Positions 53,741 to 63,915 of a stretch of DNA of 64,000 bases are shown in pieces. Location: assembly GCA_018907035.1 (NCBI GenBank), contig JACCIC010000301.1:124001-188000 (forward strand), in the 5' to 3' direction. This stretch comes from Sycobia sp. Sy_11. Taxonomy: Eukaryota; Arthropoda; Insecta; Hymenoptera; Epichrysomallidae. The position numbers and the translations under genes were made by a program. The notes under the pieces were generated by a model. It saw nothing but the letters and a program-made list of their open reading frames with translations, ran no database searches and was not told the DNA's origin. Each line of letters begins with the position of its first letter. The first letter of the stretch is position 1.

Positions 53741-53990
53741 TCCTATTGGAAGTTGAATACGCCACTTGATTGATACTTTCAAAACTCTCCCTTTTGTACT
53801 TATTAGTACCATGTTCCAAAATAGCCACATTCACAAAATCATGAGAATTTGCAAACTTCAAACAATGTTCTTTTAAACCAGAAGTAATATGTGAACTACG
53901 TAAACGATATTTATTTTCATAAATTCTCTTTTTTAAAAATCTACTGGTTTGTCCAATTCATTGAAATCCATATAATTAATGATCGATATT
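53741..53990 (-). pseudogene. Penelope-like GIY-YIG fragment (copy G)
   Basis: The minus strand encodes remains of the endonuclease part: MDFN-type start, then WIGQTSRFLKKRIYENKYRL, LKEHCLKFA-like sequence, and the NKRESFESI-like end near 53790. Only about 80 residues are recognisable, without RT. It ends 200 bp before the inverted PLE pair that starts at 54186, so an older, separate insertion is likely. Confidence 0.75.
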
Positions 53991-54549
53991 TATAAATCTG
54001 AAGTTGATTACAAAATTATCTCATGGATTTCATTTAGATGGTTCCGAGCGAGAACATTATTCAAAGAAACCCTTCTAGCCAATATCGTATTGCAAAATTG
54101 AGAAGAAGCTTCAGGAAACTATTTAAAAATAAATTAAAGAATAAGGAATTTTTTTATATATATATAACTTTTAAACTAATTTCATTGTACTTATATCGAT
54201 TGCCCATATACAAATTAATAAATATTTTTTTATTGGTCTTACAGTCCAATCAATTCCATCCAAAAATAAAATAAAATAAAAATAAAAATAAAATAAAAAT
54301 AAAAAATAAAAATAATAATAAAAAATAAAAAATAAGAAATAAAAATAAAAAATATAATAAAAATAAAATAAAAAAATAAAAATTAAAAATAAAAATTAAA
54401 TTAAAAATTAAATTAAAATTATAATGACAGTCAGACTGTCCTTGTTTACATTCACCCCCGTAGACTAATCTGAAAATAAAATATTAGCTGAAAAAATTCT
54501 TTGTTAGTAAAGTGCAGTCTGACTGTCCCCAACACCATTACCTAATTGA

Positions 54550-54601
54550 AGACTTGTCCAACGTTTCGAGCTCGCTACGGCTCCTCATCAGGGACTAATC
54601 T
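54550..54601 (-). ncRNA. Hammerhead ribozyme motif in PLE terminus (copy B)
   Basis: Identical in core and stems to the copy A motif (30938-30989), on the minus strand: CTGATGAG, GAGC/GCTC stem II, CGAAAC, stem I GTCC/GGAC and outer AGA/TCT, and the ACGT two-molecule stem III. Confidence 0.85.
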
Positions 54602-54696
54602 AAACCTTATATTCTAATCTATATATACCCATCCCCACCACCAAATTTCGTAAATTAAATATAAATTCCCCCTCTACACAAATTGTCCAAAACAAA

Positions 54697-56041
54697 TCAA
54701 TTTAATAAGGAATGATAAACACTGTCCAATCTACCAGACTCTAACATTAAATTCACATTATTTCGATTCCTGGAAATGTGAATACTTTCAAGACTCTCCC
54801 GTTTATACTTATTATTAATACCATGTTCCGAAATATCCATATTCACAAAATCAAAAGAATGTAAAAACTTTAAACAATGCTCTTTTAAACCAGAAGTAAT
54901 ATGTGAGCTACGTAAACTATATTTATGCTCATAAATTCTCTTTTTTAAATATCTACCTGTTTGTCCAATATAGTATTTATCACAATCCATGCAATTAATC
55001 TTGTAAACAACTCCTGACTTTAAGCATAAATCATCCTTATCTTTGCAATTATTAAACAATCTATTTAAATTATTGCGATTTTTAAAGAAAATTTGAATGC
55101 TATATTTCCGAAAATTTCTTTTTATTCTTTCAGATAATCCTCGAACATATGGTAAGACAATAATTTTGCCTCCGTTAAAATCAATTCCTGCACTATGTCT
55201 ATTTTTGGTATTATAAATGTCAAACAGTCTCTCAGCAATCAATCTATTAATAAATTGAATTGGATAGCCATTATTAATAAAAGTCTCTCTTACTATCTGT
55301 AAATTATTTTGTCTAAAATCTTTATGTGACAATTTAATTGCTCTGTCAATGACACCTTTCAATGCTCCAATTTTGTTTCCGAATTGGTGGTGTGAATTAA
55401 AATCTAAAAACCTACCTGACCAAGTCGGCTTTCTGTACCAATTAAGTTTTACCTTCTTATTACTACATCTAATTACATTAATGTCCAAAAAACTTAACTG
55501 ACTATTTACTTCAACCTCCCTTGTAAATTTAATTCTGTCATGTACAGAATTGAAAACATCCACCATTTCATCCACAAAAACTTCTGGAACAATTGTAAAG
55601 ATATCATCAACATATCTCTTAAATATCATTGGTTCAAAAAGCAATTTTGACAAGGCTATACTTTCCAACTTTTCCATAACTAAATTAGCTATAATCGGTG
55701 ACAAAGGCGACCCCATTGGACATCCGTATTTTTGTTCATAAAATTTATTATCAAATGAAAAAATTGTGTTATTAAAAACCAAATTAATTGCTTTAATAAA
55801 TTCATTCATTGTCAATTTTGTATGCAAATTAATTTCATTCCACTTTTCCTGTATAATATCGTTTAACAACTCTAAAGGTACATTTGTAAACAAAGATACT
55901 ACATCCAATGAAATCATCTTGTAGTTTTTCGGAAGAACAATATCTTTCATTTCATTGTAAAAACACCAACTATCCTTAATGTAAGAACTAGTTCTTCCAA
56001 CTATCTTAACCAATATATTAGACGAAAATCTAGCAATTAGT
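54697..56041 (-). CDS. Penelope-like RT/GIY-YIG, 5'-truncated (copy B)
   Basis: Open for 438 codons from the first ATG (56013) and in frame to the junction. It aligns with residues from about 190 to the end of copy A. RT motifs from MISLDVVSLFTNVP on are present, with YGCPMGSPLSPIIANL, FKRYVDDIFTIVP, WYRKPTWSGRFLDF and the endonuclease KINCMDCDKYYIGQTGRYLK, which keeps the Cys and Gly residues changed in copy A. The DKG and KIH motifs upstream are missing, so the enzyme is incomplete. Confidence 0.88.
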
Positions 56042-56050
56042 TCTTGTTAG

Positions 56051-56971
56051 AGATATGTTGATGATATCTTTACAATTGTTCCAGAAGTTTTTGTGGATGA
56101 AATGGTGGATGTTTTCAATTCTGTACATGACAGAATTAAATTTACAAGGGAGGTTGAAGTAAATAGTCAGTTAAGTTTTTTGGACATTAATGTAATTAGA
56201 TGTAGTAATAATAAGGTAAAACTTAATTGGTACAGAAAGCCTACTTGGTCAGGTAGGTTTTTAGATTTCAATTCACACCACCAATTCGGAAACAAAATTG
56301 GAGCATTGAAAGGTGTCATTGACAGAGCAATTAAATTGTCACATAAAGATTTTAGACAAAATAATTTACAGATAGTAAGAGAGACTTTTATTAATAATGG
56401 CTATCCAATTCAATTTATTAATAGATTGATTGCTGAGAGACTGTTTGACATTTGTAATATCGAAAATAGACATAGTGCAGGAATTGATTTTAACGGAGGC
56501 AAAATTATTGTCTTACCATATGTTCGAGGATTATCTGAAAGAATAAAAAGAAATTTTCGGAAATATAACATTCAAATTTTCTTTAAAAATCGCAATAATT
56601 TAAGTAGATTGTTTAATAATTGCAAAGATAAGGATGATTTATGCTTAAAGTCAGGAGTTGTTTACAAGATTAATTGCATGGATTGTGATAAATACTATAT
56701 TGGACAAACAGGTAGATATTTAAAAAAGAGAATTTATGAGCATAAATATAGTTTACGTAGCTCACATATTACTTCTGGTTTAAAAGAGCATTGTTTAAAG
56801 TTTTTACATTCTTTTGATTTTGTGAATGTGGATATTTCGGAACATGGTATTAATAATAAGTATAAACGGGAGAGTCTTGAAAGTATTCACATTTCCAAGA
56901 ATCGAAATAATGTGAATTTAATGTTAGAGTCTGGTAGATTGGACAGTGTTTATCATTCCTTCTTAAATTGA
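56051..56971 (+). CDS. Penelope-like RT C-terminal part and GIY-YIG (copy C)
   Basis: In frame from the RT YVDD box at the junction (RYVDDIFTIVPEVFVDEM, 56053 onward) to the stop at 56971; the first ATG is at 56093. It contains the RT thumb region and an intact-looking endonuclease (KINCMDCDKYYIGQTGRY, then NKYKRESLESIHIS). RT motifs before YVDD are absent, so no polymerase activity is expected. A complete nuclease domain could still fold. Confidence 0.88.
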   Translation, partial: RYVDDIFTIVPEVFVDEMVDVFNSVHDRIKFTREVEVNSQLSFLDINVIRCSNNKVKLNWYRKPTWSGRFLDFNSHHQFGNKIGALKGVIDRAIKLSHKDFRQNNLQIVRETFINNGYPIQFINRLIAERLFDICNIENRHSAGIDFNGGKIIVLPYVRGLSERIKRNFRKYNIQIFFKNRNNLSRLFNNCKDKDDLCLKSGVVYKINCMDCDKYYIGQTGRYLKKRIYEHKYSLRSSHITSGLKEHCLKFLHSFDFVNVDISEHGINNKYKRESLESIHISKNRNNVNLMLESGRLDSVYHSFLN

Positions 56972-57066
56972 TTTGTTTTGGACAATTTGTGTAGAGGGGG
57001 AATTTATATTTAATTTACGAAATTTGGTGGTGGGGATGGGTATATATAGATTAGAATATAAGGTTT

Positions 57067-57118
57067 AGATTAGTCCCTGATGAGGAGCCGTAGCGAGCTC
57101 GAAACGTTGGACAAGTCT
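57067..57118 (+). ncRNA. Hammerhead ribozyme motif in PLE terminus (copy C)
   Basis: Same core, stems and ACGT stem III as copies A and B. It faces the copy B motif across the palindrome, about 2.5 kb away. Confidence 0.85.
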
Positions 57119-57525
57119 TCAATTAGGTAAGGGTGTTGGGGACAGTCAGACTGCACTTTACTAACAAAGAATTTTTTCAGCTAATATTTTATTTTCAGAT
57201 TAGTCTACGGGGGTGAATGTAAACAAGGACAGTCTGACTGTCATTATAATTTTAATTTAATTTTTAATTTAATTTTTATTTTTAATTTTCATGTTTTTAT
57301 TTTATTTTTATTATATTTTTTATTTTTTATTTCTTATTTTTTATTTTTTATTATTATTTTTTATTTTTATTTTATTTTTATTTTTATTTTATTTTATTTT
57401 TGGATGGAATTGATTGGACTGTAAGATCAATAAAAAAATATTTATTAATTTGTATATGGGCAGTCGACAGAAGTACAATTCAATTCTTCCGTACATGAGC
57501 TTTTTTGTGTGAAGTATACGTATTC

Positions 57526-57535
<10 letters not shown>

Positions 57536-57578
<43 letters not shown>
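57536..57578. repeat. (TA)n microsatellite
   Basis: A TA run just outside the Penelope pair. Confidence 0.95.
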
Positions 57579-57579
<1 letters not shown>

Positions 57580-58281
57580 GCATATATGCACGTATGCCTC
57601 ACTATGCTTGGCTTTTGATCCTCGAGTTGCCTCCACGAGTTCTGGATCCCTGTGCCCTGATGTTTAATTGATATATAATAAGAATATATATAAAAAAAAA
57701 TTGACACCTAATCTTTATTGATTAGTAGATGGAGGCCAAGGAACTTCTCGTGGATATGGGCTCCTTCTCTTACAAGAAGACGCCCTTATCCGCCTTGGCC
57801 TACCATCTATCTAAGTTTTCCCTACTGCTACTAAAGGTTAGACAGATGTAAAGACAGATGAAATAGTGAGGAGTGATAACATAAGAGTAGTAGAAGTAAC
57901 GTAGACTTAGGAGTGATAGGAGTAATAGCGCGGTGAGCATGAAAATCTGCTATTTTTATAGGACAAGCGCGGATATCTTCTATTACTCGGAGTTTCTACT
58001 CCTGTGATTAGCCCGGAAAATTCGGGAGCTTGTGATTCCCGCTGCAAGTGCTGGGACCTCTCTCTTTCTCTCAAAGATCGCATTAGGTGTATCAAAACTT
58101 ACATTTTTAGTTTACAATATTATAATGTTTCTTATATTCGTATAGGCCCTTTTTCAACACATTTACTCTGTTTTATACATTTGTTTAGGTGTTGATTATT
58201 AATGGTACATATTTATATAGTAATACATCTATGTATTATAAGATTTGTATGTACGTATATTTGTATTATTATTTATTATAT
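57579..58281. other. Repeat-derived DNA, no gene
   Basis: 57735-57805 is related to 12885-12975 (GGAGGCCAAGG through CGCCTTGGCCT; in both, CTTCTC and AAG-AG form a small hairpin at the centre). 57900-58090 is GC-richer and promoter-like. No coding sequence. Confidence 0.45.
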
Positions 58282-58282
58282 A

Positions 58283-58286
<4 letters not shown>

Positions 58287-58336
<50 letters not shown>
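58287..58336. repeat. (TA)n microsatellite
   Basis: A TA run of about 50 bp. Confidence 0.95.
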
Positions 58337-58343
<7 letters not shown>

Positions 58344-58440
58344 AATCCAACATAAATTACCGCATATATATCGTTGTAGAAATACAATATTTAGATTTAT
58401 TACAATACATGTATATACTACATGTGTATTTTTATTATTT

Positions 58441-58444
<4 letters not shown>

Positions 58445-58485
<41 letters not shown>
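58445..58485. repeat. (TA)n microsatellite
   Basis: A TA run of about 40 bp, 110 bp after the previous one. Confidence 0.95.
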
Positions 58486-58491
<6 letters not shown>

Positions 58492-59049
58492 GATATATAT
58501 AAATCTAATTGTTATGTAACATATATTTTTAATTTTTAATATACGTCTATTTGCTAATCGTATTTTTGCTAACTGTTTATTTATTCATTTGGTGCATATT
58601 GTTCATTTGTAAAGCATATTTTAAATTGAATTTGATTTTTGAATTTCATATTATTTGTAAGTTCTTATTTCGAGTCAAAAGATGAGAGAAAATTCGTTGG
58701 AACCTCTCTAATCTGTTGACTCGGTCCAAAAATATGTGGGAGAGATAAGGATGCATCGTACAGGTGGAAATATCAGTAGCCCTGCCAGATACTGCACATG
58801 AAAAAGCAGTGTGACGCAACTCGGCGGGGCGATGCCCTGCAGTACTTTATGGAAAATTTTTATTTTCCGTATAGGTTCGAGTACCGTGCCTCGCCTCGCA
58901 GAGCCGCGACATCGAAGGTCACTGCACCGGCCTGGTTCGGCTTTCGACCTGCCTCGATATTTCCTTTTTCTTTTTCTTTTAATTTAATGGTGACGTAACA
59001 CTAGTATTGACACACTTCATATGCAAAACATTAACCAAAATATGTTGTG
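58486..59049. other. Unassigned DNA with a GC-rich block
   Basis: 58740-58960 is GC-rich (GCAACTCGGCGGGGCGATGCC, then CGTGCCTCGCCTCGCAGAGCC) in AT-rich surroundings. It may be LTR or promoter DNA. No family recognised. Confidence 0.35.
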
Positions 59050-59410
59050 TATTAACCAGAGATGCTGAGAGCCTCTGCTATGTTTCTGATGTCCAAACGA
59101 TGATTTTTGAGCACCATTTCCTTAACTTTTTCGATGGCATCATCGTGACCAGAAGTGGATGGGCGACTTGCATGACGCAAGTTTTGGACGACTTCACGAC
59201 CTTCACTGAATGTTTTGTGACCCTCAAATACTTGCGTTCGCAATAAAGTAGACTCCACAAAAAACAACTGCAACAATTTCTTCAATAAACAGCTCACATA
59301 CACACGCTAATGGATATATGGCGCTCCAATTTCGCATCAACATGATGAAAGGTTGTACTAATATAGGAAAAAAAATTTGCAGATTGCGTCTACGCACGGA
59401 GTTCAGCTGC
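59050..59410 (-). pseudogene. mariner N-terminal fragment
   Basis: The minus strand encodes QVFEGHKTFSEGREVVQNL, then ASRPSTSGHDDAIEKVKEMV and HRLDIRNIAEALSIS: the helix-turn-helix and GRPSTS linker of a mariner transposase (Gly changed to Ser in SRPSTS). The region upstream (to 59410) reads in another frame with weak similarity. No catalytic domain remains. Confidence 0.75.
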
Positions 59411-59594
59411 ACTCGTCCGGGTCAAATTTGATATAGTCATATGGTATATATCATTCTAAATAAAGGATACTTTTGAACGAAGAAACTACGCTCTTCATGA
59501 TTAACAATCTGCTTATGCGTAGTGAAACAAAAAGTAAAATAGAAATCGACGAAGAGGAAAAGAAACCTTTCGATAGGAGTGATAAATTACCGAG

Positions 59595-60700
59595 ATGTTT
59601 CCTGTTCCTCCATCCTTTCCTTTTCCAGTTCCTCGATCAAGAGGGATGTCAACACAGTTTCATCTATCGCTAATTGAAGAATCAACACCGGTTACAGAAA
59701 GTTTGCAGATAAATGTAGCTGATAATAGTAGGAAAGAATTTAATCAAACGAGTGACCAGTCTTTAGTCGATGAACCATCGACTTTAACTGATATAGAGAA
59801 GAATACAACTTTACAACCAAACACTAAAAATAACTGTAAACAAATCTCCTATTTACCAGATTACGACAAAACATCTAGTATGTCCTCTTCAATCTCAAGT
59901 AGATACCTTAAGCTCAACGAACAAGCCCATCTATCTAACAGTAACGAAAACAGAGATCTCGCGATCCTTACAAACGATTCGACTAATTCGGAGATGGCGA
60001 TTACAGCAAACCAAACTGTGTTCCTAAAGGATGCGTTAAGAGTAGTTCCTGAATCTAACCAATCTAAGATACCTTTAAGTCAGTTCCTCGAATGTTGTTT
60101 AGAAGCAAAGGAAATGATAGCACCGGAAGCTGAAGAGAACTTTGCTAAATTCCTAAGAAGTAAAGTCACAGGTGAAGCTTGACAAGCCATTACATGAACT
60201 ACATTTCGAACTATAAATGATTTTAAGGATTTGTTAAAGGATATATACTTCTCGTCAAAAACAGTACATCAACACCTTGATCAATTGAGCAGCGAAATCC
60301 AGAAAAACGATGATAACGTAATACCTTACGCAAATTGAATGCGCAATATTGGTTGAATAATTCTAGAAGTTAATCGGTTAGTCATAAAAAAGCACCGAAT
60401 TCAAGGAAAGCATTACGGAGGCTAAATGGAATTTTTTACATGGGGATTAAAATCTGAAATCGAACAAAGATTGGAAGATAAAGAAGCCGTAATCGAAATT
60501 GTAAAAGAAGCTATGGCACTCGAAAGATAGTTAGACGTTCAGAAATTGTTACGAGAACTGCGAACATACACGAACAAACAAAGGCATGTACCATCAGATA
60601 AAAAATGGTACATGCCTGCCAACTTAAAAATTTCGAAATATCAAGAGATGCTTTCTGTAGTTATTGTAATATGTCTGAACATACAGTTTCTCAATCATTA
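59595..60700 (+). pseudogene. Gypsy 3 gag pseudogene
   Basis: The frame 59595-60182 (195 codons) has a Ser/Thr/Asn-rich N-terminal half and then capsid-like sequence (IPLSQFLECCLEAKEMIAPE, then EENFAKFLRSKVTGEA). It is stopped at 60180, then continues through further stops as TFRTINDFKDLLKDIYFSSK and QHLDQLSSEIQKNDDN. A degenerate zinc-knuckle-like CSYCNMSEHTVSQS stretch lies at about 60650-60700. Confidence 0.7.
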
Positions 60701-61480
60701 GGAGATTATTTCCAAACTACTTTAGATATCGTAATAATTAAGAATGCATTTTATACTACTAATCTCATCTGATCTCATCGTATCAGTTATATTTCCTATG
60801 CATTTTGAAGGTCTTATAGGATTTAGGAGTATTTACAAAATACTAAAACAGAAATAAACTTCATCAACAAAACACTCATCACAGACGAACAAATTAAAAA
60901 AATCAAACAGAGAAATGAAGGCATAGATGTACCAGAGTACAATATGGATCATATGGATGTTCGCATCGACAGAGAACTACTACCCACCGTAAAAACTAAA
61001 AACCCTAATGGAGATTCGTGTTTATACTCGATCGCATCAGGATCAGAAGCAAATTTAACAGAGCACCATACCAAAAAAATTATTTTGGATCGATCGTTGA
61101 AACTATAAACTACAATAAATATCTATTAGAAATCCCTACACTTGAACACTTAATGCAATTTCAATCATCGTAGTAATTAGCGCATCAAGAAAATGCTATA
61201 TTAAAAGATACAATGAATCAATCAACCGCATCATTGTATGTGCATGCCCCACTCGAAGATACAGATAATGAAACAAATGATACCGAATTGGTATTCATCA
61301 TTCACAAGCGAGGACGTAGATTACACTTTAGACGAGTATGATGAAGATGAAAGCTTGCTTTTAAAATGTTACACTCTCGCTCAAGTCGTTAAAGTTCAGG
61401 AATTAGATATTGATACTGCAGAAGTAGAAGTAAAATATTACCAACTACCCAAGTACAACAATAGTATTACCAACTAGCAA
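60701..61480 (+). pseudogene. Gypsy 3 region between gag and RT
   Basis: Plus-strand fragments: about 60860-61100 (EQIKKIKQRNEGIDVPEYNM, then LYSIASGSEANLTEHH, where the SGSEANLT phrase sits at the place of a retropepsin D-T-G-x-x-N-L site) and the acidic frame 61238-61477 (DVDYTLDEYDEDESLLLKCY). The catalytic Asp is not seen. Protease identity is inferred from position. Confidence 0.45.
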
Positions 61481-61489
61481 CCGAATAAT

Positions 61490-62245
61490 GTATTCACAAT
61501 CAAATTAAATAAAAGACTTGGTGCGTACGGAGCATTTAAATGGTGTTGAAACGGTTTACATACAAAATTTAGTAGAATCTAATAGAGATGTATTTTTCAT
61601 ACCTAGAGACAGCTTATGCTATAACCCAGCGAATAAAAACTATTGATAATTAACCTATTAATGCAAGCCAAAATATGAGCTTCCGCATTCATTTAAGGAT
61701 GAGATCAACAGACAAGTTAACGATTTATTAGAGGCCGGACTTGTAAAAGGCGATTCTCCTTACAACATTCCACTTTGGATTGTAATTAAGAAACCAGACT
61801 TTAAAGGACGCCCTAAATCGCGCATGGTATTGGACTTTAGAGTCTTAAATGAAAAATCAATAAGTGACGCGTATCCCCTACCAAATATTTGATCAACTAG
61901 GAGGTGCAAAATATTATACTGTAACAGATCAGGATTTCATCAAATAAAGATGGATCCAAGTGATGCACATAAAACAGCACTTAGTGCACCATTCGGATTT
62001 AGGATTCGTGAGTATGCCCACTGGCTTGAAAAATGGTTCAGCAAAATTTGAAACATTAATGGACACCTTGTTACGACTTCAATGCAATAAGCTATTTGTA
62101 TATTTACACAATATCGTGGCATATTTAAACACTCTCAAAGAACACGATAAAAAATCAAATTATTATTAGATGGACTCCAAACAGCGGGATTAAAATTACC
62201 AATTGATAAATGTGAATTTTAACACGTGAAGTAGATTATTTGATT
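61490..62245 (+). pseudogene. Gypsy 3 reverse transcriptase, catalytically dead
   Basis: LVESNRDVFFIPRDSLCYNP precedes RT motifs HSFKDEINRQVNDLLEAG, SPYNIPLWIVIKKPD and MVLDFRVLNEKSISDAYPLP. After a shift, HQIKMDPSDAHKTAL and SAPFGFRIREY follow. The metal-binding box that should read YLDD reads LFVYLHNIVAYLN, so both Asp residues are lost. The sequence decays after IDKCEF near 62220. 62261-62539 is AT-rich DNA with nothing recognised. Confidence 0.8.
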
Positions 62246-62539
62246 TAATTTTAAATAACATATATGAATAATAAGTATAAGAGTATTTTAACAAAAAAAT
62301 GTATAAATGAATAGAATTAAATATAAGATATTATAACTATATTGACCGATGCAAACTAGATTTATAAGCTGTACAAATGGCAAATAATAATTTTAATGAT
62401 TTTAGTCACTTTACCTAAATAACACAAACTTATTTATCTATTAAAAATTTAATTGTTACTTTAATTATGCATACGAAATATATAATTATAATCATATGAT
62501 ATATATAAAGCGACATATAACATATTAGATACTCAGTAA

Positions 62540-62760
62540 TTGACTGTCAAATATATATATAACTCAAAAAAAAGAACCTTGGCGAACCCTGGCGCATCAG
62601 GCTCCACCGTCGAAACCGAAGAGAAGAGGCTCCGTAGTCTTTTTACGGATTTGAATCAAGAAATACTGTTTAAGGAAGTAGCGCAGTTGAACCTACGCAC
62701 TAAGGGCACATCTGACAAATTACGGAACCGACTGATAAGTTTCGAACTACGACCGCTCTT
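62540..62760 (+). pseudogene. SAP-like domain frame (gag N-terminus?) fused to PLE sequence
   Basis: The open frame 62540-62800 has a Glu-rich stretch and then LFKEVAQLNLRTKGTSDKL followed by RNRLISFE, which matches the helix-turn-helix pattern of SAP domains (leucines in the first helix, L-x-T-x-G in the turn, K-x-x-L-x-x-R-L in the second). SAP-like modules occur at the N-terminus of some retrotransposon gag proteins and in chromatin proteins. The last codons (after about 62745) are antisense Penelope terminus, so the frame is a chimera of two broken sequences. Confidence 0.5.
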
Positions 62761-63235
62761 CTCATCAGGGACTAAACTAAACCTTATATTAATATTCTAA
62801 TCTAATATATACCTCAATCCCGAATACAATAAAAAATTTTAGTAATTTGAATATACAATCTCCCTTCTACACAAAATGTTCAAAACCAATTAGTTAAATT
62901 CTAATTTACTTTATTCTAATATTAAATTCACATTATTTTGGTTCCTTGAAATGTGAATACTTTGAAGACTCTCCCTTTTGTACTTATTATTAATACTATG
63001 TTCCAAAATATCCACATTCACAGAATCAAGAAAATATAAAAATTTCAAACAATGTTCTTTCAAAATAGAAGTAATATGTGAACTACGTAAACTATATCTA
63101 TGTTTATAAATTCTCTTTTTTAAATATCTACTTGTTTGTCCAATGCAGCATTCATGATAATCCATACAATTAATGTTATAAACAACTAAAATTAATTTTA
63201 TAAACAACTCCATATTTAAACTCCAAATTTAAACA
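62745..63235 (-). mobile_element. Penelope-like fragment (copy E), minus strand
   Basis: Read from 63235 down: RT end remnants, then KINFS-like and YNINCMDYHECCIGQTSRYL with LKKRIYKHRYSLRSSHI (GIY-YIG; the second Cys of CMDC is changed to Tyr), RESLQSIHISRNQNNVNLIL, and a terminus with a degenerate hammerhead motif (CTGATGAG at about 62763-62770 complement, an altered stem II, then CGAAAC), where similarity ends abruptly. Confidence 0.8.
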
Positions 63236-63339
63236 TACAGCATCCTTATAGTTCTCAGTTTCCAAACTTGATTACAGGTAGAAAACTAAGGCATAATGGA
63301 CCAGTGCTTATCCCAAAAAATGTCGAAGAAAATTAAAAG

Positions 63340-63425
63340 AAGTTGTTGGAAATATAACATTCAAATTTTCTTTAAAAATGACAATAATTAAAGTAAGTTA
63401 GTTAATAATCGCAAGGATAATATAA
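63340..63425 (+). mobile_element. Penelope-like fragment (copy F), plus strand
   Basis: AATATAACATTCAAATTTTCTTTAAAAATG and the following 50 bases match copy A near 30433-30505 (the FRKYNIQIFFKN region). It faces copy E head to head, the same arrangement as B/C and D. Confidence 0.7.
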
Positions 63426-63464
63426 TATTCTCGTACACTATCTATCTCTTTACTGGAGTGAAGG

Positions 63465-63915
63465 GAATTTTGGAAAAACGAAGCCTGCTGGTCTATGACG
63501 AGGTATTTGATCGCTGCCTTGTGCTTGTTACTTCGTGACTCCGGCTCAACTCGTCTTGGCCCCTGCTCGCTCAACTTAGCAGCGGTTTCTTATCGCAAGC
63601 ACCAAAACACATCAGAGCCCTTGCAGTCAGAATCATGACTTCGTTTGAGGCTAGGAAGGAGACCGCTTGGCTTTAACGGAGCCGCACGCACTCACGATTA
63701 AGGCTCACTAGAGTACAGGAGGGGTTTTTGGTGAGGCCGCTGGTCTTTAACAAAGCGTCGCGCAAGCTGGATCAAGTCTCATAAGTAAATAAGAGAGGAT
63801 ATGTTAGTGAAGCCGCTGGTCTTTAAGCAATCAGGATCAAGGTTCTCTAGGTTTGGCCAGGATAGTAGAGTCTGTTGGTCCATAACGGAGCACCGCCCAA
63901 CCAGGATCGCGACAC
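63465..63915 (+). repeat. Dispersed GC-rich repeat (partner of 40150-40440)
   Basis: The first 280 bp match the complement of 40150-40430. It is followed by two or three degenerate modules sharing GTGAGGCCGCTGGTCTTTAA or GTGAAGCCGCTGGTCTTTAA (63735 and 63808), then a third with GTTGGTCCATAACGGAG (63873). It is probably LTR or leader DNA of the Gypsy 1 family in reverse orientation. The last 85 bases of the window hold nothing recognised. Confidence 0.6.

Larger units (their letters stand above)
54186..57480. mobile_element. Head-to-head pair of Penelope-like copies B and C (large palindrome)
   Basis: Copy B (54186-56041, minus) and copy C (56051-57480, plus) are joined at their truncated 5' sides at about 56042-56050. 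Each ends in the full terminus, with the shared outer sequence CCCATATACAAATTAATAAAT on the left and its complement on the right. Arms of about 1.43 kb are nearly identical, with about 430 bp of extra copy-B sequence at the centre. Confidence 0.9.
59473..62260 (+). mobile_element. Ty3/Gypsy LTR retrotransposon 3, internal region
   Basis: Gag-like and RT sequence on the plus strand, heavily decayed, with loss of everything after the RT palm. It belongs to a lineage different from elements 1 and 2 (RT start HSFKDEINRQVNDLLEAGLV). No LTRs were recognised. Confidence 0.75.
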
